Source: Sipunculus nudus
Taxonomy: Eukaryota > Annelida > Sipuncula > Golfingiida > Sipunculidae
Reading direction: 5' to 3'
NCBI GenBank assembly: GCA_026874595.1
Contig: CM049317.1
Location: forward strand, 25,140,401-25,204,400
Length of the DNA: 64,000 bases
Both the position numbers and the translations under genes were made by a program. How positions within the stretch are numbered: position 1 is the stretch's first letter; each line of letters opens with the position of its first letter. This document shows positions 11,392 through 23,815 of this stretch, piece after piece. Under the pieces are notes generated by a model. That model searched no databases, was not told the DNA's origin, and worked only from the letters and a program-made list of their open reading frames with translations.

Positions 11392-12139
11392 TAGATGATG
11401 CATTAACTAGATGAATGTTATAATTTTCTGTATTTCATTTTATTCTTGGCTATGCTACATTTTAGATTTTGTTTTTACCACCAGGGTTACAATGATTAAA
11501 GTGCACATTTAATTGTGTCCACAAAGTGGTGTATTGCTATGAAAGTGTGGATGTTCATCAGATAAGTGATTCCTTCCTTGAGAAGAGTAAAAACTTCACC
11601 AGGTGTGAAATTGACTATTAATTCCAGGAATAAATTAAAGCTTAGATTGTAATTAGCATAATGATATTGTTTGTCCCTCATTCAACCAACAGTGTGTATA
11701 CTTTATTTGAAAAGATGTTTTTATTTTACCAAATTTACAGAATCTTATTTTATTTTGGTGAATAAGATTAAGCATGTACTGAAAACTCCAATGTGCAAAA
11801 CTTTTTAATAGTGATTCAAGGAATAATCTTTCAGATGCCATGTTGTGGCATTATTTTCTTTTAAATTCAGTTTAAAAATTTGTGATTTAAAAATAATAAA
11901 AATATATGTGTATGCATTATATGACCCAATACGAGCTACACTCTGGATGTATAATGATTGCAACTAAGAATGCTAATATTTTAACTTATATTTTCAGTGT
12001 TTTTTTAATACAAATTTATAAAACTTGTAAATAAAAAAAACTAATCAGATAAAAACTATTTTAATGGAAAAAGTGGATATGCTTAAATAATATATAAACT
12101 TAAATGTATTATTCCCTTGAATGTGAAATAAAGGTATTA
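11392..12139. other. Spacer between composite element copies
   Basis: AT-rich sequence separating the two copies of element C. No coding or structural feature was recognised. Confidence 0.4.
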
Positions 12140-13591
12140 GTCCAGACCTAGGAATCCAAAATTCGGCATAATGTTAGATGTCCCCAAGATCTCCTACCAA
12201 GCCGAAAACTGGGTCTTTGCAACTTCGTTCCTTTGAGAAATTAAGGAAAAACCTCAATTTTTTATTTAAAACCTATTTTCACACTTCAGGAGTGCCTAAT
12301 ATCAAAACCACTTATCTGTTTTTCCTCATATTTACCATAAATATTCCTCTATATAGTTCCTATACACATGCCAGATATTATGTCTGTATTATTTAATTTA
12401 AAAAAGTTATGGGCCCAAACATGATGCATTTTGTAAAAAATCAGGAAAGATATTTGATCACTTAACACAAAAAACGTTAAAGCTATGGACCTTTTTTCCA
12501 GTAATATAACCTTAATTTAAAAAAATTAAATTGTATACCCAGAATTAGATGAAAATCTTTTAAATTTTTTAAAATATTAATAAAAATAAAAAATTGGTAC
12601 CTTAAATTTTGCCCAACTTTGACCATGGCATGTTTTTTTTACTGTAAGTACTGTGGATTTAATTTTCACAGCATGTTTTTGTTAGCATTTCAACTGTTAA
12701 CACCAAAAATTTGAAACCATTTGATCAAAAACTGTAGATTTTAATCAAGTTTTCAAGCACCATGTAACATATTGTTTACATCAAGCTAGTGTTATGCAGT
12801 TTGCAAGAGCTCAGCTCCCAATCTTCAGCTCTCAGTTCCTAAAATTCGGCATACAGTTAGATGTCTCCAAAATCACCTACCATGCCAAGAATTTGGTCAC
12901 TAGGACTTAATACCTTCGAGATATTAATGAAAAACTTCATTTTTCCATTAAAAACCCATTGTTACACTTCAAGACTGCCTAATATCAAAACCACTGATCT
13001 GACTTTAATCATAAATAATATACATATTTTTCATTCTCTATGCACATGCCAGAATGATGTCAGTATTGCGTAACTGTTTTAAGTTTTGGGCCCAAACATA
13101 ATGCACTTTGTAAAAAATCAAGAAATATATTTACTCCCTTAACAAGGGCATTGCTGAAGCTAGAGATTTTTTTGTCAGGGATGTAACATTATTTAATCAA
13201 GATTCAATTGAATACCCAAAGTTAGTTCTGAATTTTTCAAATTTTATAAGTTATTAGCATACATATAAAATTAGTACCTTAAATTTTGCCCAACTGTGAC
13301 CATGGCACGTTTGTTTCCCGTGAGCACTGTTGATATAATTTTCATATCATGCACACATAAGGATTTCAGCTTTTTAGTTTAGAAAGCTGAAAGAAATTGG
13401 CCAAATATTGTAGCTTTTATTAATGTTTTTTATGAGACCCTGTCAGACTTTGGCTCTCTCCAGCCCCTCTTGAGTCACCACTTTGTTGACCTTGTTGACC
13501 TTTCATCAAATTATGCACGCTTGAGGCGAGAATCCAGGCAGCTTATGGCCAGCCACATTTGATCCAGGTGTCCAACCCAGCTCATCTAGTA
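12140..13591. mobile_element. Composite dispersed element C, copy 2 (5'-truncated)
   Basis: Repeats the two-unit core of the 9867-11360 copy in the same order and orientation, starting abruptly at cagacctaggaatccaaaattcgg with no head or microsatellite. The 3' end reads ccaacccagctcatctagtag, whose CATCTAG-T ending resembles that of the element at 51261-51919. Confidence 0.75.
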
Positions 13592-15395
13592 GTTTTAACT
13601 AACAACATAACAATAAACAATAAATTAATAAATTTTTATTGGTTTTTAATAACAAATTAAAGAAAAATAGAAAAGGAATTTGTTAGTTTATAATAACAGG
13701 AAATTAACTTGCAGTTACTGATGATATAAGAATCTTGTATCGATGGGTAGAATGTCACATATTCCAAATAACACCATGCAGTCACCTATGGCATTTTTCA
13801 GTTCAATTTTAATAATAAAGAAGTAAATCATATTATTCATTACTAATCATTAGGGATTATATGAAGGAAATTAATGATAGACAAAGATGCAGTTGATAAT
13901 ATTAATCTAGATTCCTACTGTGTCTAGTGTGTACATTGATGTGAAATTAGTCCAAAATGAATTTTTTACAGTTTTTTGTTTAATATAAATAAAGGCCATA
14001 AAACCAGGTACTTATGATCATTATTTAAATGTGTGAATTTTGTATATTCTGGATTCTCAACATCTTTGTTTGGTGAAAACTGAATAAATACCAGACATGG
14101 TGCGAATACTTTGTAATTGTATTTATATACGAATATGATTATGTACTCCATTATAAAATTTCTTGCATAAAGAATGGGAATTCAGGTAAAAATGAAAGTA
14201 TATGAATAGTCTTGCAAATACTTTCAAAATGTATTCATGAATGCATTCATGAATATATTCTTTAATATTATTTTAATAATCATATCAGTTATATTTCATT
14301 TTAAAAAATCATATGATTCTCTTATTATTTTTAATAAAAATTATATTTGGGACAATATTTGTAATTTTTTTAATAAATAGTTAAACTCTTATATTATATG
14401 TTCTGCTTATAAGTTATATGGCCAAGTCAAAATCTGTGTGACAGTAGTACTCCATTTGTTAATAAAATAAATGAAATCAATCCTCTTCCCTGTCTCCAAA
14501 GGTAATATCAAAATCATACATAAGCTAAACAACAACAACTCATAATACAGCTTATATTTATTACCACACAAAACCAGCATGTGCCTCATTTCTAAATAAT
14601 ATTTTTTTATCATATATAACAGCTGAGCGTCGTGACCCATAGGTCCCTTGTTTTTCATTGTAAAGAAAATGTTTTAAATATTCTAAATGCTGTGAGCATT
14701 TACCAGTCATTATATCATGTTTGCTGGCATAACTGTAATTCTGTGTGTATATGTACAGTTAATAATATCGTGTCATTAATTGTCTGGTAGTTATGATAAT
14801 CACCACTAGGGGGCCTTAATGATGTCAATATGTGGTAATTGTGTATTGATGGACCTTATGTTTTGTTGATTGTTTAGATGTCCAGACCTAGGGTCAGTTC
14901 TGAATTTAATTGGGTTTGAAGAGAAAATTGTATCAGTTGAATATTGAATTGAAATGATAAAAATAAAGATAGAATAATTGGATTTAAATAGGCACTGAAG
15001 TTCAGAGACATGTATGAATTGAGCTGAACTGATAAAAATGTTCTGGCAATCATGACAGTTTTCTACATGTTTTAAGTTGTTTTTATCTTGAAGTAATTCA
15101 GTCTTGAGATTAGACATGCAGATTTGACTGTCTTATGGAATTTGGATAGAGCATTGTGTGCTGCTGAAATGCTGCTTTACACTCATACCAAATTTCCTTT
15201 CTCAGCACCCATGCCAATGCAACTGCAACCAATGCAAGTAGTGTCATATCGACCCTCTGCCATTATGACCAGATTTCTAGCCCCAGAGTGTCTTTACATC
15301 TAAGTTTGAGGAATGCATTAAGAGGCCTTATAAAGATGCAAATATTTTCGTCATTTCTGACAACGCTTTATGGCCTACAGGTTCATTTTCAATCA
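13592..15395. other. Non-coding AT-rich stretch
   Basis: Long AT-rich tract with only short, unsupported ORFs (for example 14407-14658 and 14806-15117 minus). No repeat partner was found within the window. Confidence 0.4.
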
Positions 15396-15610
15396 ACATA
15401 AACCAGACCAATCGTAAGCATTTTTTGTGTACTTTCTAATAATACCAAACATGCGCGAGGAAATTACTGTTTTACCCAGCACATTTGTAAACCCCTCGGC
15501 ATGTTTGTTGAATTTATGACCGCATGAACACAAGCATGGCTCGCATGGGTTACAGGACGCTGGCAGCTTGCAGGCGATACAGGAAATGACCAGTGTCCAT
15601 GGAGACAGTG
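15396..15610. other. CpG-richer unique island
   Basis: A locally GC- and CpG-rich block (for example catgcgcgagg, gaccgcatgaaca, tggctcgcatggg, ggacgctggcag) in AT-rich surroundings. It is not repeated elsewhere here. A minus-strand ORF spans it but continues into a repeat, so coding is doubtful; a regulatory element is the other option. Confidence 0.35.
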
Positions 15611-15829
15611 TTTCAGTTTTGTTTGTGAGCTCACATGTATAATTTTGTGTTAATTCATCATTCTTAGCATAAGAGATTATTGAGATTATGGGCCTTTTAC
15701 CACAATATGAATGCAACCTGATGCAAGACCACTAGATACATTCCTCTATATTTCTTGTATCACGACTTGAGTAGGCTTACCAGCCCAATTATCCAATTGC
15801 CTTCTGATTCAGGTTGTCACAGCTACTGT
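15611..15829. repeat. 219-bp dispersed repeat D, copy 1
   Basis: Matches 21681-21899 end to end without net length change: tttcagtttt/g, 'attcatcattct', 'attgagattatgggcc', 'accacaatatgaatg', 'gatgcaagaccact' and 'ggcttaccagcccaattat'. No terminal inverted repeats. Confidence 0.85.
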
Positions 15830-16662
15830 TTTAGTGGCAATTTGATTAAAATACAATAAAATTATTTGAACTGAATAAGAAGTGACATTTGTTCTAAGCA
15901 TATTGGATGGAACTGAAATTGAAAGCTTGAGGGGAGGCTGGTTGAGGAAAAAAAAATAAAGATGATGTACCACCAGTGCAGGAGGGAAAGAGGGGCAGGC
16001 TGAGTATTCCAGAGGTTTAGCAGAGCTGTTTTTATCAGAGAATGCTGGGTAATCTGTCTCCGTCTGTTTTGTGGCAGGCGCTAGCCATCAGAAATCAAGA
16101 GATCTATTGATTTTCAACAAGGAGCTCTGGCTCAGATGTCGCCTTACATCTGTACAGTTCAAGCATCGCATGTTTTAGCTTTATTTCTTCTGCTTCTACC
16201 AAAGACTGTATCTTCAGTTCTTGCCTTGTAACATTTTCACTGACTCTGGTTTTACAAGATCTGAAGAAACAAAAGATATAACTTCACAAGAATTCTCTCT
16301 TTTACCCTCGATAGAAGCAACAATGTTAATATTAGTGTGTTATTTTATAAAAGTGAAAAGTTGTCACATTGATAGAAATGTAAACTTAATGAGTTTCTTT
16401 GGTAAAAATGGTGTAGACTTTTCTCTGTCACTTTTCTCGCATGATTTGACTCATCTGACATTGTTTATAGGCCATTTATGTGGAAATGAATATAGATAAA
16501 GTTAGGTTTTGTTTGTTTTGTTTGCTACTATGTTCCTATGGATAAGGCTTTTGTGCTTCAATTTGAAAGTTGCATAGTGAACTTGAAGATACAAATCAAA
16601 ATACAAGAAATTTTGTGTTAAATGCTTATGTAATCCTGCTTCTGTAATAGTAAATTATTTAT
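15830..16662. other. Non-coding stretch
   Basis: Contains a 92-codon ORF (16221-16499) without domain or coding-like features. Nothing else was recognised. Confidence 0.4.
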
Positions 16663-17010
16663 TGTCTCCCGCCTCAGCAAAATGGGGGATATTGATTTGG
16701 GTTTGTCTTTCTGTCTGTCCATGCATCAGGTTTTTGTTCCACTGCGATAACTTTCCTAAATATTATCCGATATCATTCAAATTTGGGTCAGTGATTGGCA
16801 CTGACTGCTCTGGTGCATACCTTGATTGGAATTGGGTTTGGAGTGTCTGTCTGAAATTTTTCACCAGCTCAAAAAAATTTCCCTTTTGTTCCAAGTTCAC
16901 AAATAAATATGACGTGGAGACATGACGACATCTTCAGGGGACAATGAAAACTAAAACACAGTCACTATGACGTGTGGAGACTTCTCAAGGGGAAAATAAA
17001 AACTAAAACA
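16663..17010 (+). repeat. Dispersed element B, forward copy
   Basis: Begins tgtctcccgcctcagcaaaa, then tctttctgtctgtcc, followed by the same body as the reverse copy at 7265-7637. The tail holds two direct repeats (about 16909-16957 and 16966-17010) sharing 'atgacgtg(t)ggagac' and 'aaaactaaaaca'. The ORF at 16662-16925 lies wholly within it. Confidence 0.8.
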
Positions 17011-17540
17011 TTCCGATGGCAAGCATCAAGATCACACAAAACTAAAATAACAAGAGGGGGAGGACATAAATTCCACAGATTTTGTTTGGTCATGTAGTTT
17101 TAATTAGGTTTATAAAATCTCCAGGTTCAGCCAAACTTGTTTCTTCTGAAAAATATAGACAAGGATTTACTGAAATGTTTATATACTTGTGTTACCTATT
17201 TGCATTTTGTGTCATTTCACCCTATGTAGTCAGTACTGCAAAAATAAACTGTCATTATCCAATCTCTGAATTTATAGCCTTTTGAGATAATCTGATATAG
17301 TGTTTCCATGGTAATTAGCCATGAGCAATACTTGGTATTGTCCTTAGCAATGACAACATGACTCAGTAGGCATTTCTGTGGGGCTGAAAAGGCTAACTTG
17401 AGTCATGATACAAGCCATACAGGGGAATGAATTGCAAAGTCTTCCATCCTGTTGCATTGATATTGTGGTTGATATTGTACAGCCAATAATCTTAACATTA
17501 GGCTATGAATGATGAATTTACACAAAAGAACATGTGTTGT
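17011..17540. other. Non-coding stretch
   Basis: A 67-codon ORF (17082-17285) has no supporting feature. Otherwise empty. Confidence 0.35.
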
Positions 17541-17600
17541 TACTTTCAATCACAGAACATGATTTTCAATCACAAAACATGATTTTCAATCACAGGACAT
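17541..17600 (+). repeat. 20-bp tandem repeat, 3 copies
   Basis: Unit gattttcaatcacaaaacat with minor changes, three head-to-tail copies. Confidence 0.9.
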
Positions 17601-18294
17601 AATTTCACAATAAATTCCTGTCATCTAATGTTCATATACATAAATCAAAGGAAAGAAAATAAGGTTCCCTTACTCAGCCAAAATATAATAAGGTTTAATG
17701 TGTAAAAAATACCTGTTTAAGTAAAACAAATTTGCTATCCTTCATATTTTCTAGTCATAAATTATTTTGATGTTGATCATGAGTGATATAATGAGTAAAT
17801 GGATTAATGAGTGAGTAAATTAATTAACCAAATTATTAAGTTACCAATTAAACAAAAAGAGGTAGAATAAATTAATTAATAACTTAATGACTTAATTGAT
17901 TAATTAATGTACAAGTGAAGAAATCCAGTGCACATTTCTCTTAATTAGTCATCATGACATGCAATTTTAAATCACTTAACCTCTAAGTAAAATTCTTGAA
18001 AAATATACGCAATGTCGGTCACACCATTGTTATATAGCCTAGAGAAAAGAAACCTTGTGAATCTTTTGTAATCCATGAACTGCTGGTCTCCGTTTTTACA
18101 TGCCTCATTGTCTTAGGTAATCGTACAAATATTGAGTAACTAGCTTGCGGGGGCTTAAGCCTTGGGGATCAGTTAGTACATATTATTTTAGGGATCAGTG
18201 GGTGTTCTTTATTTTATTTACCAATGCCACAATTCTATTCATTGAATGTTTTCATTGCCATTTGCAGGAGACTTTACCAATATTTGGTAATGAT
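17601..18294. other. Non-coding AT-rich stretch
   Basis: Includes a TTAATTAA-rich segment around 17785-17905. No gene was recognised. Confidence 0.4.
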
Positions 18295-18560
18295 TTCCTT
18301 AGTCGCGCGTCTCTTTAAGAAGACGGAACTTCACACTGAAACAGCCGGGGTGTTACTAATCCCAGCCAATCAATGATCACAATGGTGTACAATTCCCCGT
18401 TACTGTTGCGTTGTCTGATTTGGAACCAAAGGCAATATCTCCGATAAACTGGTTTTTGGAAAAAGACCCAAGAGAATACATTTGAAGTTAAAAGATTAAA
18501 CAACTGAAATTGGTTTTTGGTCACAGGCTTGAGATTTTGTAAACAAATCAAAGTGGCTTG
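18295..18560. other. CpG-richer unique island
   Basis: Contains cttagtcgcgcgtctc, cagccggggtgtt and cagccaatcaatgatcac, the last resembling CCAAT plus PBX/MEIS-type sites. A 78-codon minus-strand ORF spans it but lacks a domain. A candidate regulatory element or unrecognised exon. Confidence 0.3.
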
Positions 18561-20050
18561 TGTTAATGAATTAATGAAGCTAACGAAGTTGGTTCATTAA
18601 GTGTTGATAACTAAAGAATCTTCACAGAAAATGAAAGCTGCAAAAATTGGGCAGTTGATGTCAGTTTTGATTAATGAAGATTTATTAGTGGGTTACATCA
18701 TGACTGTTTTGGATGTGAATTTCCCCTCTAGTCTCTACTTCTTGTATTAATTGTGTGTACGAGTGAAACAATAATTTTGTAGTGGTGTTTGACCAACTTT
18801 GTATTCTTTTCTAACTGGTGTTTCTCTTGACCCTGTGTGAAACTGATACTTATTAACAAGAAAATCCAAAGACATTCAAAATTCAACATTATTTTCCCAG
18901 ATTACACCAAAATGAAGAATTATTCATTAAAATTTGGTGGAAAAAATCTAACACACTAATTGAAAGTCGCCATCCATTTTAATATGTGACATCGTTTTCT
19001 GAAGCTGAAAAGATATCTAGCAAATATCAGTGTCAATAAGTACAATTAGAATGAAGGAAAATCATTTTATTTTACATTTCAGATAAGCAAAATTCAAGTA
19101 AGAGATACTAAATTCAGTTTTCAAGTCTTTCTGAAATGTCTTCAGTTTCAATTGTCTTTAAGAATGTTACACATTTACTAAATGTCTTGAGAAAAGCATT
19201 TATTAATATTATAGAATATTGGTGTGAGGGTCTTGCACTATGCTTATTTGACTTGCCAGACTTACACCATATTGACAATTTTGTACCAAAAGTAACATGG
19301 TTTTGTTGTAAATAACATGATTTTCCAAGGTACAAGGTCATAGATTTGCTGCAATGAAGATGGTATTGCTGTAGTTAATAGTTTTCCTGAAGTATGCATG
19401 CTGATAATATTATTTAATTCAGATAATATTATTTCATAGCATTTGACATACCTTTATTGCAGATAAATGATTATGTTGTAGATAATATAGTTTTGCAGTA
19501 ATGATGTAGTTTTAGTATAAATGGTGTATTTATGTAGTAGATAACTTATTTTTGCAGATAAGCTACTTAATTAACATATGTACTTACTGTTTAGCTTAGT
19601 TGCACTTTTAAGTTGTATATTAGGGGAGTCATGGTCAGTGCTGGTGTAATGAATCCCTACTGTAACAGTCATTAGGCAGCTTTGAGCAGCTGAGTACAGC
19701 ACTGTTTAGACTCCCTACTGCTGCAGCCCAGTACCAGACCACCAGGGCTGCAGACCTGCCATATACCTTGTGCTGAATATGTACTAGGGGTATAATGAAA
19801 ACTGATTTGTAATACTTTGATTGACATTCACATTCCCTCTAGTAAGTTGATGAGATATTGAATAAAATGCAGGCAGTGTGATTTACTGTAGAAGTCTGAT
19901 TTGGGCAGTGTCTTGTACCATATTAATTAGGTGGAACTTGACGTAAATATTTAAAATTTTTATTTTCCTTACGCAAGGGGGATTAAACCTCCTAACCGCC
20001 TCCTCCTCCCCATCCCCTCTAGATCTGCCCCTGTAACTGTCATGTTTGAT
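18561..20050. other. Non-coding stretch
   Basis: AT-rich. Between about 19290 and 19560 a loose pattern of 'gtagataatatagtttt' and 'gcagtaatgatgtagtttt' suggests a very decayed tandem array. No gene. Confidence 0.4.
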
Positions 20051-20307
20051 CAGGGCTCAACATTAATGGTTAACAGCTTGCCCCGGGCAAGTGAAAATTC
20101 CAGAAAATAGTGGAAGGGCAACTAGAAGTCAGGCAAGTAGGTCCAGCATACACCTTTACCCAAGTAAAGACTTGAAAAAGGATCTTTGTGTTCTTGAATA
20201 CAATCAATAATATTTGTAAGGCAAGTAAAAATTCATGAATGGCAAGTAAAAGCTAGATGTTACTTGCCCGACTGGGCAAGTACTTTCAAAGTTAATGGCA
20301 AGCCCTG
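20051..20307. mobile_element. hAT-like MITE, 257-bp copy
   Basis: Ends cagggctcaacattaatgg and ttaatggcaagccctg are inverted. Internal sub-terminal palindromes are gcttgccccgggcaagt and acttgcccgactgggcaagt. Shorter member of the 6071-6490 family. Flanks show no exact target-site duplication. Confidence 0.8.
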
Positions 20308-21119
20308 TTAATATTGGTTATATAGAGGTGACAGTGACACCTGATGATGACTTAATGATTACATGAGCCAATATTAAAACATCTTTATCTCAGTACAGAA
20401 TAACTTATCACAATGGGTTACTTTTGAACAAGATTGTTAATTATGGTAACTACAGCTTATGCTTCGCAGTGCCATCTAGCATTCAAACATTGAATGAACT
20501 GGAAATTTAATATATCTGTCTTTTTGATAGAATGTTATAGCTTTAATTATGTTTCAGCTCAATGCTGTGAAATGTTATGTATTCTCCTTGGCAATCCACT
20601 CAAATATATATAAGAATATATAAAGGAATTATCCTGTTTTAATGCTTTACTTAAAATTTGTTTCATTAAATGAACACAAGATGGTGCTAGTATGCAATAG
20701 CAGTATTACCGTATTTAATAATGAAGACTTTTTAAGGTACCCCACTGCAGTATGGCATTTGACTTCTGTTTCAGCTTGACGTAATGGTGAAAACTTGAGC
20801 TTTTAACACCTTAAACTATGGAAGATTTGCAGGTCTGTAAACAGAAACATTTATATCTTGACAGTAATGTTTTTACATTAAAGAAATTAGATTCAAAGTA
20901 GTTTTGTATCATTTTAAATGCTCTCGCTCCAGTCATATCATCATAAAGTTAGATATCAATGTATGATGTCAGCTTGAATGTGGTTTTACCTGCAGTGATA
21001 ATGGACATAACGATTTTGTACCCAGTTTCAATATAAAAGATCTATTCTTAGAGCTACCCAGGTAAAGGTGAATCAGGTACCTTGTAATTACCCCAGGCAC
21101 AATACACCTAAGGTAGTAA
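20308..21119. other. Non-coding stretch
   Basis: AT-rich with no supported ORF or repeat. Confidence 0.4.
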
Positions 21120-21362
21120 AGGAATTTAGGGAAATGCCCCCCACATGTTAAGTACACGGTGGTTCCGTTTAGTGGTGAGAGCCCCGGGGGTCAGTGCGAT
21201 TAATCTGGTAAATGACGGTGTCGACAAATGACCTGTCTCAGGTACGGACACCTGTACAGGAGTAAACGGCCAAGAAGTGGCACAGCAGAACAAAACGATA
21301 GGAGAACCAGTGGCAGGGCATTCTGGGTACAAAGAGATACCGGCAATCACCAAATTGTTAAC
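21120..21362. other. CpG-rich unique island
   Basis: Dense CpG for this window: agtacacggtggttccg, gagagccccgggggtc, gacggtgtcgac, ggtacggacacc, aaacggccaag, taccggc. A 75-codon minus-strand ORF covers it without a recognisable domain. Possible regulatory element, promoter or exon of an unknown gene. Confidence 0.35.
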
Positions 21363-21680
21363 ACTTACTAACAGACGTCTACGATTGTAAGGGATTGACA
21401 GTTAGCAGATGTTTTCCATCATGTGAAAAGTTAATTACAAGGTCCTTGAATTACAAAATAATGAAAACATGCACTAACATGGCACAGTTAGAGCAGGATG
21501 TAGCTAGATGATGAAGGCCATGGATTTTAGAGCTAAAAGGCAGTGCTGCTAAAAATATCACCCAATTTTGTTCAGGATCGACAACTGTTAAATTTCTTTA
21601 TCCTATTTTCAGGTGTTACAGGTAATACCATATACACTTTCTCCCCAGTCATTTCTAAGACTGCAGAATTTACACAGAGA

Positions 21681-21899
21681 TTTCAGTTTGGGTTGCGAAC
21701 TCACATATATACTATTGTGTTTATTCATCATTCTAAGCATAATATTGAGATTATGGGCCATTTACCACAATATGAATGTAACCAGATGCAAGACCACTGC
21801 GATACATTCCTCCATATTACTAGTATCACGACTCGAGAAGGCTTACCAGCCCAATTATCTGATTGCCTACTGAGTCAAGTTGTCACGGCTATATACTGT
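21681..21899. repeat. 219-bp dispersed repeat D, copy 2
   Basis: Second copy of repeat D. The plus-strand ORF at 21543-21947 runs through it; the corresponding frame in the other copy is interrupted, so it is not a gene. Confidence 0.85.
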
Positions 21900-23648
21900 A
21901 AGGACCGAATTAAAGAACCACCTTTCTGTCTGAATATATTCAACTGATGAACTAATATCATATAATTACCATCAGATTACACGTAGTTAATCTAATTTTG
22001 ATATAATTTAGAGATCAAAGTTAATTATTACCAATGAAATTAAACCACTTGTGTTGAAGCTTTATCATAATTAAGTATCTTAGACACAATCAGATTTTAC
22101 AGTGTTTTATTCTCCATTGCTTGTAGACTGCTAAAAAATTCTGACATTGTCACATATTGCTCATAATTATGGACATTTCATTATAATCAGTCAGAACTGC
22201 AGTGGAATTGATGTTAAATGATATGTCATTATAATAAGAAGAGAAAAAGGAACAACTATAGTATTAGGAGCCAGAAAAAAATAACGCAAGGAATAATATA
22301 TAAGATGGTGAACTGAAATAGCAATGTTGAGATTTAATTTATTGACTGATCCCTGGTGCTCTTTGTCTGACCTAATGAAGCAAACGGTGTAGTTCTGTGT
22401 CTGCCTTGACGTCTGCCGCATGTCAGTCTAATCAGTGAAGTGCTGCCCCATTGAAAGGTAGAGCGACATACCACTGTATAACAAAGGAAGCCATAAGGCA
22501 TCTATCTTGACCATTAAGAGCATAACAGAAGAAAAGTGGGCCCTGATCAAGATGATTCACAGATAGATGTTTTCTGTATTCCCCATGCTTCATGTTTGTT
22601 AAATTACACACAGGATATACCATTTCCTTGATTTTTCCCGGATATTTTCCTCGAAACTCCTGGAAAATAACCATTTCAAAATCCAGGCCTGGAGCTTGTG
22701 TCCTATATTTATGATCACATGATCACATGAAAAAAAAAATAAAACAGGTGCTGATTGGCTGATTGATCTGATATGTTGAGTTCACCAATGACAGACAAGA
22801 ACCCTGGTCACATGATGTTTGCAGACAAATAAACATAAACTGATTGGTGGAAGCTTTTGTACACACTTGCATAGCTAAAAATGGCATATAGAGTTGATAG
22901 GACCTGAATTGTTCCATATATATACCCCCACACATATAATAATCACAAAGACATTGATTTGAATAGAAATATTTATTTATGAATAACAGACACTGTCTAT
23001 GGTACAAGGAGTAATATAGTCATAGCATATTAATATTCAATCATCTAGATTTAACATTTGATAAAAGGAGACAAAAACATGTATCACAATTTTTGCTTAT
23101 AACATAAACAAACAATGTAATGTACACTGTTTACTCATGTCAGTGTTTGTACATGACTGGTTAAGTACACTGTAGCCTTACACTTTATAAAATAATTACA
23201 AAAAATGGCAGTCAAAGCTTTGTGGATCTTGAAGAATTAACAGCAAAATATGGTGGAGGTAATATATTGAATTACACCAGACCTCCCAATCAATCACCTT
23301 GTAATTTTGAGTCAATTGAAACATTAACTTTACAAATTTCTGTAAAACCTACATGATAAGCCACCTGTTGGCAAAATCACCTTGACTGTTGAGACCACTA
23401 TTTTGAGTAACAGAAACACAAACACACTGAAATACCTTTTACCTTAATTTACAAAGTGGATAAGATACAGCAAACAGTTGTGAAATCACTGGGTTGTTGC
23501 TGGTTAAAAGATATAACACATTCATTCATTCATTCTGCTGTCACTATATTTATCCACATAGTTTGACATATTCAAGTTTCAACGGGAGACTTTAATTTTT
23601 TGGCATTTGATTGAATTTTGCATTGGTCTAAATATTATGACTTTGATT
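21900..23648. other. Non-coding stretch
   Basis: Several minus-strand ORFs of 76-94 codons (22191-23007) lack domains and coding-like composition. No other feature was recognised. Confidence 0.35.
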
Positions 23649-23815
23649 AAAGTGTAAAAATCTTGCATAAGGGACCACCCCAAAATAACGACCACTTGTT
23701 CATGGTTCCAGTTCCTTTTATGCTCGCTATATGAGACTTTGATTAGAAGACCACCTTAATAATACTACCACTTTACTTGATTTAAGGATGGATGTAATAT
23801 TGAAGGTTAACTGTA
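23649..23815. mobile_element. Tc1/pogo-like MITE, degraded
   Basis: Interior 'ccaccccaaaataacgaccacttgttcatgg' is shared with the 9588 copy. The right end ggttaactgta is a decayed terminal repeat and the left end is barely recognisable. Confidence 0.55.

Noticed and set aside
9904-13073. Several ORFs with similar peptides (SPRSPTKPKTGS...)
   Set aside because: Similarity comes from copies of the composite element's core, not from a gene family; frames break between copies.
21543-21947. 134-codon plus-strand ORF
   Set aside because: Runs through dispersed repeat D and is not kept open in the other copy.
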